A stretch of 64,000 nucleotides of DNA from Amanita rubescens (lineage: Eukaryota > Basidiomycota > Agaricomycetes > Agaricales > Amanitaceae). Where the stretch lies: contig WION01000105.1 of assembly GCA_015039365.1 (NCBI GenBank), forward strand, positions 1 to 64,000, read 5' to 3'. A program made the translations under genes and the position numbers. Positions 22,455 through 33,540 of this stretch are shown one piece after another (position 1 is the first letter of the stretch; the number at the start of each line of letters is the position of its first letter). The notes under the pieces are model-generated. The model saw only the letters and a list, made by a program, of their open reading frames with translations. It did no database searches and was not told where the DNA came from.

Positions 22455-25400
22455 TTGGCGCCAGCTAAATCTTCTCGTAAATCGCCCAAGGCAAAGCAGG
22501 GCGAGTCTTCCCGGGGAACTACCAAACTTCGCTCAGGCGCTGTCACTCGGAGTACGCCGCATACAGCCACCAGTACTCCGAAGGACGGATCTACACACCG
22601 CACCCTGCTCCCGCCGAGCACCGCTTCTTCCTCTTTGTCTTCTGAACCGCTTAACCCAACGTCTACACCGTTTTTGGAGGGCAATAAACTGCCCTCGCCA
22701 CCGCCTCCATCGTCACCACCGTCTTCATCGTCTTCATCGTCTTCATCGTCATCGATCAGGGTTGTAATGTCTACACGATCAGAACACGCCTCGTTAGAAC
22801 ACAGCAACCCGTCGAAACTCCCCATCCTGACCGAGGGTAGACTAACGCCGGACATTGCTTCTCGTTTCGAACTCGGCTGTTTGGACTATTTTGGCATAAA
22901 GGACATCGCTGCAGAAAAACAAGTCCCTTTGGCCATGGCGTCCATACGTGACGGACACATGCGTGACTGGATTAATTCTGACCGCGAGCGCCTCAAATCG
23001 TTATCTTTTGCCGCTTTCATCAACGAAATCCGGGACCGCTACCTGGACACAGACTGGGAGGATAAAATCCGACGGGAAATCCTTTACTGCGAGCTGAAAC
23101 CGCCATATAACTTTTGGAATTGGGCCACTGAGATTACGAACAAGAACCGGTTATTGACAGCAAACAAAAGATTTGCTGATGCAAATCTCATCGACATCTT
23201 AGAATCGCGTCTCCCTCTCGATATCGAAAACCGCCTGCGCATTAGTCGACGTTCTGGCCTCGAAATATCAAAGACATCTACCCTGGCTTGGATGAACGAC
23301 ATTAAGGACATTGTCAATGTTTATCAGAACGATATCAAACGTGCACGTGAAGTTGCCGATGAAGCGGCTAGTCGATCCGCTAAGCGTTCCAGGCCTTTTG
23401 CTCCTAGTACAAATTCTGCCAATACCTCCTCCGCCACGTCGGCCAGACGGACTGACCGTGTACCACCCCTAACGACTACCGAGCGCTCACTGCTCGCGGA
23501 AAATGAAGGTTGTTATAAGTGCCGCCGGTTCTTTGTCAAACACCAATCATCTTCATGCCCAAATGGCTATCCGGCTGCTAAAGATTACCGCACGCTCACG
23601 GTCGACATGGCTATTCGGGCCAAAAGAGTCCAAGAAACATCGACAGCTACTGCGCGTACAGGCTCCACATCCAAAATTGCAGCAATCACCTCTGCACCTT
23701 CCTCTCCGGGACTTGACACTGTTGCTGCTGTAATCGACGACGAAGAGTCGGACGTCATTGACTGGGCGACATCGTCAGAAGACGATGAGAATATCCATGT
23801 GAGTGATTACCGTATGTCGCACCTACACCTCAAATGCTTCGTACATGGCTCAAATCATCGTTCTATCGTTGTCAACACCTTTCTCGATAACGGCGCTTAC
23901 GTTGTACTGATTCACCCGCATTTAGTACAACAATTGAAGCTGAAAGTCCATAAACTACCGCAGCCTGAGAGCTTTGGCGCCGCATTACAAACTTCACATT
24001 CTCAGAAAACTCGCGCAACCGAATTTGTCTACCTCCGTATATCGACTATGAATAATGCCTGGACCTCGAAAAAGGTCATTGCACTCATATCCGCTTCGTT
24101 GAAAATGCCTGTTTTGTTAGGCCTTCCTTTTCTAGCTAAAAACAAACTAGTAATTGACCATGACCGTCGTACCTGTTTCGTCCGAGGTACAAACATAGAT
24201 TTGTTAAAGTCGGATACTGTTTCATCACAACGGAATAAAATCACCCCTTCATTCGCATCACCAGCTTCAATTGAAACCAATAAAATTAATGTTATAGCCG
24301 AGCTTGCGCAAGTATGTCATCCTCGCCGTATACTCAAACACGAAACCGGTGCAAACGCTATAGCTACACGACGCTCAATCGACACGGTCATTGCAAAGCT
24401 AGAGCTTGATGACCAACTGCAAAAGCTTGAGGTTAACTTGCGCCTAGAATTTAAACACATCTTTGAACCAATCCCGCATGTTGACAAGCTCCCTACAGAT
24501 GTAGTCGCGAGAATTAAATTAAAAGACCCATCAAAAACCATCACGACAAGATCCTATGCTTCTCCAAAAAAATATAGAGAAGCTTGGGCTATACTCATTC
24601 AACGTCACTTGGATGCAGGGCGTATCAGGCCCTCCTCTTCGCCGTTTGCCTCGCCGGCCTTCTTAACACCCAAAGCAGATCCAACCGTCTTGCCACGTTG
24701 GGTGAACGATTACCGTCAATTGAATGCAAATACCGTCATCGACTCACATCCGCTGCCTCGTGTAGACGACATCCTTGCGGATTGTGCCAAAGGTAAAATT
24801 TGGGGTGTTATGGATATGACAGACTCCTTCTTCCAAACTCGTTTACACCCTGACGACATGCCATTGACTGCTGTCACGACGCCGCTTGGCCTATATGAAT
24901 GGACCGTTATGCCAATGGGCGCACGAAATAGTCCCTCTGTGCAACAGCGTCGGGTAACCATGGCGCTACGCCCACTAATCGGTCGCATCTGCCATGTCTA
25001 CATTGACGACATCGTCATCTGGTCTGAATCTATCGAGGAACATATAAAAAATGTTCGTACGGTACTAAGCGCCTTGGCTGCTGCCTCGCTATACTGTAAC
25101 CCCAAAAAGACTCACCTTTTTTGTTGGGAAATCGACTTCTTGGGCCACCACATCTCCACGCGTGGGATCGAGGCACATCACAAGAAAGTTTCCCGTATCC
25201 TTGATTGGCCGGTTCCGCAATCAGCAAGTGACGTCCGAGCCTTTTTGGGACTGGTGCGATACATCGCAAATTTTCTGCCAAAGCTTGCCGATCACACCGC
25301 CATTTTAACACCTTTAACAGAGAAGCATTGTGATCGCAAATTTCCCTCATGGACTGATACACACCAGTTTGCTTTTGACGAGATTAAACGCCTTGTCATC

Positions 25401-25826
25401 AGTCGTGAATGTCTAACGGTCATCAATCATGATCTCTTGGACAAAAACAACATCTATGTCACGACGGATGCCTCGGACAAACGTTCAGGTGCAATGCTCT
25501 CCTTCGGCCCAACATGGGAAACGTCCCGTCCTGTCGCATTTGACTCAATGACGTTCAAGGCCGCAGAACTAAATTACCCAGTCCATGAGAAAGAACTATT
25601 AGCAATCATCCGTGCCTTACGACGCTGGCGTACTGACCTTTTGGGAAACCATTTCATCATTTATACCGACCACCGAACCTTGGAAAATTTTATGACGCAA
25701 AAAGATTTATCCAGACGCCAGTGCCGCTGGTCCGAATTTATGTCCCAATTCGATTGTGAAATCCGTTACATTGACGGACAGAAAAACACCTGTAGCAGAT
25801 GCCTTATCACGCACGGCATTTATTGA
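22455..25826 (+). CDS. Retrotransposon Gag-Pol, N-terminal part (Gag, PR, RT, RNase H)
   Basis: One long frame without an early ATG in its first 100 codons; the first in-frame ATG is near 22,770. It encodes a Ser/Pro-rich start and a Gag-like region. A CCHC-type knuckle (CYKC...H...C, spacing C2C6H4C) lies near 23,510. An aspartic-protease site reads FLDNGA, with Asn where Ser or Thr is usual. The reverse transcriptase carries YIDDIVIW, and the RNase H carries TTDASDKRSGAM and YTDHRTLENF. It ends in a premature stop at 25824-25826, after a one-base gain near 25,793 shifts the frame just before the expected VADALSR motif. The Gag and Pol parts share a single frame. Confidence 0.88.
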   Translation: MAPAKSSRKSPKAKQGESSRGTTKLRSGAVTRSTPHTATSTPKDGSTHRTLLPPSTASSSLSSEPLNPTSTPFLEGNKLPSPPPPSSPPSSSSSSSSSSSIRVVMSTRSEHASLEHSNPSKLPILTEGRLTPDIASRFELGCLDYFGIKDIAAEKQVPLAMASIRDGHMRDWINSDRERLKSLSFAAFINEIRDRYLDTDWEDKIRREILYCELKPPYNFWNWATEITNKNRLLTANKRFADANLIDILESRLPLDIENRLRISRRSGLEISKTSTLAWMNDIKDIVNVYQNDIKRAREVADEAASRSAKRSRPFAPSTNSANTSSATSARRTDRVPPLTTTERSLLAENEGCYKCRRFFVKHQSSSCPNGYPAAKDYRTLTVDMAIRAKRVQETSTATARTGSTSKIAAITSAPSSPGLDTVAAVIDDEESDVIDWATSSEDDENIHVSDYRMSHLHLKCFVHGSNHRSIVVNTFLDNGAYVVLIHPHLVQQLKLKVHKLPQPESFGAALQTSHSQKTRATEFVYLRISTMNNAWTSKKVIALISASLKMPVLLGLPFLAKNKLVIDHDRRTCFVRGTNIDLLKSDTVSSQRNKITPSFASPASIETNKINVIAELAQVCHPRRILKHETGANAIATRRSIDTVIAKLELDDQLQKLEVNLRLEFKHIFEPIPHVDKLPTDVVARIKLKDPSKTITTRSYASPKKYREAWAILIQRHLDAGRIRPSSSPFASPAFLTPKADPTVLPRWVNDYRQLNANTVIDSHPLPRVDDILADCAKGKIWGVMDMTDSFFQTRLHPDDMPLTAVTTPLGLYEWTVMPMGARNSPSVQQRRVTMALRPLIGRICHVYIDDIVIWSESIEEHIKNVRTVLSALAAASLYCNPKKTHLFCWEIDFLGHHISTRGIEAHHKKVSRILDWPVPQSASDVRAFLGLVRYIANFLPKLADHTAILTPLTEKHCDRKFPSWTDTHQFAFDEIKRLVISRECLTVINHDLLDKNNIYVTTDASDKRSGAMLSFGPTWETSRPVAFDSMTFKAAELNYPVHEKELLAIIRALRRWRTDLLGNHFIIYTDHRTLENFMTQKDLSRRQCRWSEFMSQFDCEIRYIDGQKNTCSRCLITHGIY

Positions 25827-27414
25827 AGCGGCCCCGCCGGCACAAATAAAAAAGTCACCAATGGATGTCATCGCTGCCTTGATTTCGATTCCCCCAATAC
25901 ATGAACGTAGAGCAAACTTAGGCGCAACTCGACTGACACTGACTTCAGATCCTTCCTTTGCCTCCAAAATTAAGACGGGATACCAAACTGACCCTTGGTG
26001 TCTAAAAATGGCGGCAGCAGGCCGACGGTATGCCTAATTTCAAATTACAAGATGGATTTTGGTGGATGAACGACCGATTGGTCATACCCAATGTAGCGTC
26101 CATTCGCACACAAATCTTTCGATGGGCACATGACCTTCTTGGACACTTCGGCATCGACAAGTCATACGCGGCGTTACGAGATAGCTTTTTCTGGCCTGGC
26201 ATGTTCACGTCCCTCGCACGGTATTATGTCCCTGGCTGCGCCTGACTGCCAGCGCTTCAAAGCTGCAGCGACGAAAGCCGTCTGGTCCCTTGCACCCACT
26301 ACCTGTCCCTGACCACCGAGGCGCCTCAATTGCCATGGATTTCGTCGGCCCACTTCCCGAAGACCATGGGTTTAACTGTATCTTGACCATTACAGATCGA
26401 TTGGGCGCAGAAATTCTACTTATTCCCACCCGGACAGATGCCACTGCAAAAGAAATTGCACTTCTATTTTTCGATCACTGGTATTGCGAGCATGGATTAC
26501 CGACGGATATTATTTGCGATCGTGATACCAAATTTGCCTCACGTTTTTGGCGCACACTGCACAACTTAACGGGCATTGACATCAAAATGTCATCGGCTTT
26601 CCATCCAGAAACAGACGGCGCTAGCGAACGTACCAACCGCACACTCTGCCAAGCATTACGATTTCATGTAGAACGAAACCAGAAAGGTTGGGTCAGAGCT
26701 CTCCCCCGCGTCCGTTTCCATATGATGAATACCGTCAATGCTTCTACGGGATTCAGCGGCTTTCATCTGAAGATGGGACGCTCACCGCGCCTCATACCAC
26801 CGGTCATCACCGAACCCTTCTCAACAGCTGACCTTGATACAAAGGAGGCTATCCTAATACTCAAAGAACTGGAAGTTGACGTTCTGAAGGCACAAGATAA
26901 CTTGTTAACTGCAAAGGTGGCCCAAGCAACGGCTGCAAATTCACACCGTCCCTTCCGCCCCGTCTTTGATGTCGGCGACCGTGTCTGGCTCTCCACCCAT
27001 AATCACCGTCGCGAGTACAAGGCGAAAGGCGAGAAACGTGTTGCTAAACTAATGCCCCGTTTCGATGGCCCTTACAAGATTACAGCAGCTCACCCCGAAT
27101 TCTCAACTTATACTCTAGATTTACCCAACTCAACCATCTTCCCCACATTTCACGTTTCCCAATTATTACCTTATTACGAATCTGATTCTTCTCTTTTCCC
27201 AGGACGAACTAAAGAATGGCCAGACCCTATTATTATCGATGGCGTAGAAGAATTCCCGGTGGAAGCAATTATCGACGAACGTCGGCGCGGCCGTGGTATG
27301 CAATATTTGGTTCGTTTCAAAGACCAGCCACCTTCCGAAGACCGTTGGCTTTCCGGCTCGCTGCTACAACAGAATGAAGCGCTCGATATATGGTTGCGAC
27401 AATCACGGCATTAG
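25756..27414 (+). pseudogene. Retrotransposon integrase and chromodomain, frame-broken
   Basis: The Pol reading continues downstream of the RNase H in three successive frame changes (near 26,025, 26,241 and 26,280), each equivalent to one added base. Recognisable pieces are the HHCC zinc-binding region (WAHDLLGHFG then a CxxC), the integrase core (MDFVGPLP, CDRDTKFAS, HPETDGASERTNR) and a C-terminal chromodomain (VEAIIDERRRGRGMQYLVRF). From 26,290 to the stop at 27414 the frame is intact. The breaks are concentrated in the linker between RNase H and the integrase core. The element's LTRs are identical, so sequencing or assembly error is a serious alternative to decay. Confidence 0.85.
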
Positions 27415-27534
27415 GATTTTTTTTACCTTATCCTTTCGCCCGCCACCGGTAGCTTTTTCCCTTACGAGGGTTTTTTAACGCACCCGTGTAAGCACTTTTA
27501 CGTATCCTTCTTTCTTTTTCACGGTGGGGGAGGG

Positions 27535-27722
27535 TGTAATCATACGATTACTAACAAACAACTACAATCAATCAACATACATATATTCGGATAGTTCATA
27601 CACTTCGATATTCTTTCTTTTCCTTCTCCTTATCATCGTACCTAGGTACTCGTTCTCTCTTAACACGCTCTGGTCCTGTTCCGTCTCGAGTGATTCCCCT
27701 TTGAGTCCACAAAGGGTTTACA
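27535..27722 (+). repeat. 3' LTR (188 bp)
   Basis: Same sequence as the 5' LTR as far as I can read, starting TGTAATC and ending TTTACA. It is followed by GTTAA, the target duplication, and preceded by a purine tract likely to prime plus-strand synthesis. Confidence 0.95.
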
Positions 27723-27727
27723 GTTAA

Positions 27728-28477
27728 ACGTCCATTGCATACGCGTCGAGGCCAACGTCATGGCATTTGAACATAAGCGTCGCTTAAGTAGCATTCAATT
27801 GGATCCCATCAAACATCAATCACGAACTTCTTGTGATTGGAAGCTGGTAATTTAAATAGGACGTTTTGTTGTCGATCGCTCGTCGCTTTTGTCGTTTTAA
27901 CACGACCGAAACGAGATATATATCGTGCTAGTGTCACAAATCATACATTCAACTCCGACCCTCAACCAATCTGAGAATCGTGTTGCCTCGTGGAATACCG
28001 CAACAACTTTCGAATCATAGCGCTAAATCCACGTAGTGTTCAGCATTTGGCACATGTGTCAAATAGTTACTGACTCGTTCACTGCCGTATACGAAGTCAA
28101 CTCTTGGAACTCGTGCATCGCTACTCGTTATTTTCTCAAACTCGATTTGTGAATTCAATTGGTGCACAAATGAACGCGATCATGCGCAGATGTCTGCCCA
28201 TTCAAGGAATATAGATAATACATCAAGTCCTGTAGCTACAGGTAACTGCCACTCAATATATTATCATCTCCCTTAGCCTGAAACACCTAGGTTGTAGTGT
28301 GGCAACATTCAAGTTGCAGGGTTTCATGACTATCATGATGGTGATCGTGACCAGGCGACCCAGGATGTATCCCGGAGAGATATATTAAGAAGTCTCTCCA
28401 GTTTTGTCGCCCTTCCTTCCGCATTTCTCGACGTGCTGGTCACTAGAGAGAACTTTTCACTCATCGACTAGCTCGAC
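27728..28477. other. Intergenic between LTR element and small membrane protein
   Basis: 750 bp with no supported frame and no recognisable repeat or RNA. The last 100 bp is pyrimidine-rich and probably carries the promoter and leader of the small gene starting at 28478. Confidence 0.35.
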
Positions 28478-28898
28478 ATGGTTCAATTTACCACTATCAC
28501 TTCTGTTGCATTTTTAGTTCAGCTTGCCCTGTTGGCCCAAATTTCGATTGGTCTTCCCATCACCGCGTGCGTATCATCGTGTTAAAGGACTCGTTAAGAG
28601 TACTGACTTGTCACCAGTCGTCCCGAGGAAAAAAGGTCAGCTCTAAGATACTATCTGATCTGTATCATTGCGATGACTATGCACTCCCTAATTATAAAGA
28701 CACTGCAAACGATCGTGGATCGACGTTGTTGGACCCGCGCAGTTGGGGGCAGGTCTTCTAGTAGGTTGCGTTGCGACCTTTGCTGTTGCCGGGGCCGCGT
28801 ATGGCTGTTACAAGTGCAATACCCGCGGCCGTCCAGCTGACGTTGAAACCCAACACATTGAATTAACTCATCAACATGAAAGTACTTCCAGAGAGTAG
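28478..28898 (+). CDS. Tiny signal-peptide, single-pass membrane protein (101 residues)
   Basis: Three exons fit: 28478-28566, 28618-28635 (18 nt) and 28700-28898, total 306 nt. The start encodes a clear signal peptide (VAFLVQLALLAQISIGLP). A short dibasic segment follows (EEKR, then CKR), which could be cut by a Kex2-like protease. The third exon encodes a hydrophobic helix (LGAGLLVGCVATFAVAGAAY) followed by CYKC and a polar, His/Glu-rich tail. All three junctions have GT...AG ends, and the second intron has a CTAAT branch-like site. I do not recognise the family. Topology would be lumen/outside N-terminus and a cytosolic tail of about 35 residues. Confidence 0.6.
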
Positions 28899-29621
28899 GG
28901 CAGAGCGATATCCAATGCGTTGTGCGGCTGAAAGTAACTCTTCTTTAAAGATCCCCCCTTAGTGCACCCCCTCCCCAATCGGATCCAGGGTACGGTTTAG
29001 CATTATCCAAGATATCAAGCGGCTGGAATTAATCTTATCTAAAAGACCCTCTACCCTGCCTGGAACTCGTTCACAACACCATCAAAGGTACGACATCCAT
29101 GGCATTTAGCAGTTAAAATGAAAATTTCTCTAGACGCGATCTAACAAGGGGACAGTTTCTTGAAGACCACGAGAAGCGCGAATGGGATGAACTGGATTCA
29201 CGGGACTTGGACTTGGACGAGCTGGACTAGCTAGAGATGTGTGTTATGCCCCTCGTCGAACGATTGTATACAATCTAGGTGCATGTTTCGTTCCCTAAGT
29301 GAATGCTAGTGACTCTTGAGCCTAATGGCAGTAAGGATTCAGGATGCGAAGAATGGTAATTGCCTCAGCAACCTTGACGATGTTCATCTAGAGCTGAGCG
29401 GTTACAGCCTCAGACACCGCACCATCTACAGGGAATATGAATGATAACTGGCGGAGTAAATCACTAATATTTCGGGCACTTGCTACCGTAAAGATAAGGT
29501 TTCCTCATCAAACTTCTCATAGACCGATATATAGCGGACACGCTGGATCCGCATGCAGTGCTTCCATTAAAAGGTGAACAAACCTGACGGAAACCACCCC
29601 GCAACAGTCATAGCACACGAT
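28899..29621. other. Intergenic with a possible orphan exon pair
   Basis: Most of this stretch holds nothing I can support. At about 29,020-29,230 (+), two short coding-like pieces join across a GTACGA...CTCTAG intron and end in an acidic run (DLDLDELD, stop at 29,228-29,230). I find no start codon or upstream exon, so I do not call a gene. 29,470-29,621 resembles the upstream region of the BTB paralog at 34,087. Confidence 0.3.
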
Positions 29622-30413
29622 ATGAAGTTACAAGAGTCAGAGGCTAGCAGTTCCTCTTACCAAAGGCACGACAGCTTCTATCTCGAAGATGTATATTTCA
29701 TGGTGAGTTGGGTGTAGAAAAACGACGCATTGCAAACTCCTTTACCTTTTTCAGTTCGACAACACGATCTTCAAATTCCCCAAACAGTACTTGGGAGACT
29801 CTCCCATATTCCAGAAACTTTTCAAAAACGACCCAAGCGACACTGTTATCCAAGAAGCAAAGTTTTCAGGTAGCGGGACACCACCGAGGCCATTCACTTG
29901 TAGCGGTGTGAAAAAAGAAACATTCGCGTTTCTGTTGCAACTCTCGCGTCCGACGTAAGTTATCGCTGACGTCTCATTCCCTTTGAATAATTTGTTTTTA
30001 GGACAGATGATTGCAAAGCGACAGAACAAGAATGGATGGGCGTTCTTGATTTGGCTTCTCGATGGCGTATGGATAGGGTGTTGAATACAGCCGTGCGTCA
30101 CTTGAGCGGCGCGCAATTGGATCCCGTCACCAAGCTGGAACTCGCAAAAAAGCATAATATTCGAGATAAAGAGTGGCTGTTCTCGGCCATCTGTGCACTG
30201 GCGAAAGACGGCGTGCAACTTACAGAGAGCCAGGCGCATCTTGTCGGGTGCGATGTAGCATTGAAGATCGCTAGAATACAGGGGATGGTCTATCCCCAGA
30301 GAAGACGACTGTTCGACGATGACGATGATTGGAAGCTGATCATGGATAAGTTGGAGAAGGAGGGGATTCTTAAAGATAAATGGCAGTCTGCGGTTAATAT
30401 TTTTTTTCAGTGA
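29622..30413 (+). CDS. BTB/POZ-type protein, copy 1
   Basis: Exons 29622-29702, 29755-29954 and 30002-30413 give 230 residues. The pattern is the compact BTB fold of the Agaricomycete expansion. DSFYLEDVYFM starts the first strand, followed by FDNTIFKFPKQYLGDSPIFQ and an FAFLLQLSRPT strand/helix. A helical C-terminal region follows (EWMGVLDLASRWRMDRVLN, KLELAKKHNI, DVALKIARIQGMV). BTB domains mediate dimerisation and often cullin-3 binding; no partner can be inferred here. The copy at 34,087 is about as long, has introns at the same places and a similar upstream region. This copy ends without a membrane segment. Family assignment rests on pattern recognition. Confidence 0.75.
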
Positions 30414-31012
30414 CTATAGAAATGCCCCGATTATTATCTGCCCAGTGTTGAAAACCATGTATCCTCTTTCGCAATCTGCATTGATTACAAGTAGGCCAGA
30501 CTCACTAGTATTCACTGTTGTATATGACAACATTATGTACGTTTATCATAGTAGTTACGCGATGCGTCCGACCGGAAAATTTAGTCTGAACTGCTGACAA
30601 GTCCAGGATAGTTAAAACTCCCAATGTGAAAGGGACCGTTATTAGTATTAAGACATAGCTAGCGCTTTGACAAAATAAGAGAAGAAAGATGAACCATGGG
30701 ATTAAGAACATTGCGGTATCACATAGGTATCGCCGTGTGGTCTGACATCTTAATCATCGATTAGCATCTATCACTCTGTTAACTCCGTCAATTACGTTGT
30801 CGACAGTTTTGCGCGAAAAACTGGCTCACGCTTTAAAATATTTACCATCCCCCTCTGGTAAACCCTCGTCCATACTGTGCAATCCAAAGTGTTGGACAAT
30901 CCGTTCTGGCAATTCTTCAAAGAAATTCAAGCTGCACATGCTGGACGTTGCATGCGGATCCTGATCACCATTTAATCAGGAAATGCCATCAAGCGTTGAA
31001 TTCAAGACCATA
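30414..31012. other. Intergenic between convergent BTB genes
   Basis: About 600 bp between two convergent genes. Only short frames with no domain were seen. It should contain both 3' untranslated regions; no repeat was recognised. Confidence 0.35.
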
Positions 31013-32276
31013 TCATACCGTTCCTGCACCGTTACCGAAAAATAAATCATGCCTAAGCTCGTTGATCTTGATGACCAAGCCAATTCCGAGCCTCTGTCCT
31101 TCTTCGAGGGTGAGAGGCTTTTCACGTGTACAAAGCTCGCTATATGCATCCACAATCCACGACTTGACGCCATAACGTCTCCCGAGAACAGCTTTGTCGA
31201 GCACGGACGCTCTAGGTGCTACGTTGGAAACTGATAATTCATAAATGCTTGGAAACTCCAGCTTGGACGAAATATCCATGACAGAAATCCACTCTTCCGT
31301 AGATGAAATGTCGCACTGCGCGTACGAGCTGTCGTTAGTTAGCGAGGATTCAGCACGCCACGGTAACAGGCCTACGTTGGATATAGGATGGACAGTAACC
31401 TGTCAAAATCAATAGTAGTCATGTCGGGTAGGTGGATTGGGATTTGGGGTCGCGCGACAGAAGCAGAAGATCCTGGTCTCAGACAAGTGAAAATCGCGGG
31501 GAAAAGAGATGAATAGTGTTCAAAGAAATGGCGATGAACTTTGTACAACGAGTTCTCAACCTGGCATTAATCAGAGCAAATGTCCTGCTCGCTTAATAGA
31601 GTGTACTCACCAGGAGCTCAAGCGTACCATCATTGAAAAAGAATCTTGGATGTGGGATGTAGTCGTCACGCGATGAGAGCACCCAACTTGCGACAGACTC
31701 GGTGCCGAGGCCATTCAGATCTAGTATTTCTGACCCTCCGTCAACCGCACTGGATCCGGAACAGCTCGAATCTGGAGAAAACGGCCGTGCATTCGGGTCC
31801 CACTTTCGTGCACGGGATGTTGCCATACTCGATCCTGTCCGTCGCGAAGACGAAGACGCTCTGATGCGCGAAATCGATTTGGAACATGGCGGGATTTTGG
31901 CAGGTGACTTTGATTTGTTTATTTCTGCAGAGTTGGAAATCAAGTCAACAACAACAGGCCCTGGACCTGGACTACGTTCAGTAGCCTTTACGGTGTCCTT
32001 GACCGGGCTTGTTGGGACGGCCATGACCCGGACTACCCCGTTCACGCAATTAACCACATACCGGTTCGGGCCCGGCGTGACCATTTTGCTAGGTGGCGGC
32101 GCCATTTCTTCTCTATTGCCCGCCGCGGCGCCGAATGGGTTAGGGTGCCAGGTGACTGATTTTAGAGTTTGGCGATCTGGAGGATCCTGTCGAAGCTCCT
32201 CCAAGGCACGGCGGACATTGAGGCTAAGCTCTTCTTCGGTATATGGGCAACCACCAACGCCTCGCCCAATAGACAT
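31013..32276 (-). CDS. BTB-domain protein with long disordered N-terminus
   Basis: The start is set at 32276 (MSIGRGVGG); the frame upstream has only a TTG. Exon 1 (31611-32276, 222 codons) is rich in Ser, Pro and Arg and looks disordered, ending in HPRFFFNDGTLELL. After the intron 31561-31610, exon 2 continues VENSLYKVHRHFFEHYSSLF, the core of a BTB domain, through DFDRLLSILYPT. An intron ending CTAACGACAG leads to SYAQCDISSTEEWISVMDIS. The helical part AVLGRRYGVKSWIVDAY and EKPLTLEEGQRLG are typical of the Agaricomycete BTB family. The stop is at 31013. It differs from the other BTB genes here by the 200-residue N-terminal extension. Confidence 0.78.
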
Positions 32277-32750
32277 CTCCCTCGTCCCCGCTGCTTTTAT
32301 GGTGGAACGTTGAAACAACCTAACTGCGATTGGATGTAAGTGTCGCGTTCAACTCTGCCGATGCTCGTCTTACCACCATTCTTATTGACCATGGCGATGG
32401 GTGAAAGGGAAGAGCTCCAAGGAGCGGAAATAATGAAGACGATCATTACCATAGATCGTATTACTATTCATAGTAATGTGGGTTGTCAATGACGTTTACT
32501 GATTAACTCTGTTGGCGTCTACTCCATTCGCGTGCAAACGATGGCCAATCAACAATCCACGAAGTCATGAATCATCGAGGTACTCTGCCACGACCAACAG
32601 CCACGTATAGTCGCTAACGCATTTCGCACGAAACCTCGCCATCCAAGAACAGAACGGAAATAACAGCGATTCCTCCTGTAGGACATCATTGACAGGCTAC
32701 AATATAACATTGCATTTATTAAAAGGCGAGCGCAACTTGAGCGATGCAAT
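32277..32750. other. Intergenic upstream of the extended BTB gene
   Basis: This 474-bp stretch should contain the promoter of the leftward BTB gene. An inverted pair of short ATAGT/ACTAT-rich stretches lies near 32,450-32,480. No supported gene. Confidence 0.3.
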
Positions 32751-33540
32751 TCAATGTTCGCACTGCGAAAACGAGACACGTTCGAAGAACCTGTTCCGAT
32801 TGAGAACAAACTCTCGTCGTTCATAAACGCATCTCTTTAGCAGTGTCCAGGAAGTTAATTTGAGTACTTCGTCCTGAAATCCGTACGGCAGTTTATTCAG
32901 GATAGTCCCTCCAAGCGCAAGGCCACGGGTATTGCATATTTCGCATTCGTCACGGCAATCTTCCAATGTCGCTGTACTGTCCAGAAGGGTACAACTGACA
33001 TCATACGCAAGTGGGAATGACGAGGTCAAGAACCTTTCCATCTGACCCCGGATGACAGTCTTTTCACTTGGAGAGATGTCTTCTGGTAGGCTTTAAAAGC
33101 GCAGTTCTAAGTTCCTCGGAGATAGCACTATCTAACTTGGCGACGTCAGCGTCATATGCAGTCGCCATCCCAGGCCTCGCGCGAAAATTTGAGCCCCGAT
33201 ACGTAGTTCCTTGATGCACCAGTAGTCCATTTTTTGCGTCATGTCTATCCCATTTGTCCCAAGCGCTTCCTGCTTCCATCTATTCACAATCTTATCGTTG
33301 AACTCTTTCCACATGACTCATTCGTTGTTACCTTCTGGTGCTGATTGAACTTGTCCATAACTAGTCGATTCATCAATTGCATCATTGTAAATTCGCGAAG
33401 CGTTGTTAAGGGCAACCGGTAACCTGCAATGTCTAGACTGAGAACATATCTCCACCTTGAGAGCACAAGAAACAACGTACCTGCACGGCGTATCAGACAT
33501 ACTCAGCGCCAAGCCAAGCCTGAAAATCTTCGAAGTCAGG
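32751..33540 (-). CDS. Possible BTB-family relative, gene model unresolved
   Basis: Several short leftward frames look coding but I could not join them with confidence. The last piece (32,751-about 33,085) reads EDISPSEKTVIRGQ then CRDECEICNTRGLALGG, followed by LPYGFQDEVLKLTSW. This Cys-rich pattern with LP..F and a late Trp recalls the C-terminal part of some Agaricomycete BTB proteins. Upstream pieces near 33,100-33,500 (for example RPGMATAYDADVAKLDSAIS) are open but joined by uncertain introns. It may be a pseudogene. Confidence 0.25.

Larger units (their letters stand above)
22184..27727 (+). mobile_element. Ty3/Gypsy chromovirus (LTR retrotransposon)
   Basis: Complete element of 5,534 bp between LTR ends, flanked by GTTAA direct repeats at 22184-22188 and 27723-27727. 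The order is LTR, Gag-like region with zinc knuckle, protease, reverse transcriptase, RNase H, integrase, chromodomain, LTR. A purine-rich tract (GGTGGGGGAGGG) abuts the 3' LTR. Domain order and the C-terminal chromodomain place it among the chromoviruses. I could not assign a canonical tRNA primer site after the 5' LTR. The coding region has four frame breaks, so this copy is probably not autonomous if the sequence is right. Confidence 0.95.

Noticed and set aside
22448..22855. Leftward Asp-rich frame inside the retrotransposon
   Set aside because: It is antisense to a Ser-codon repeat in the Gag-like region.
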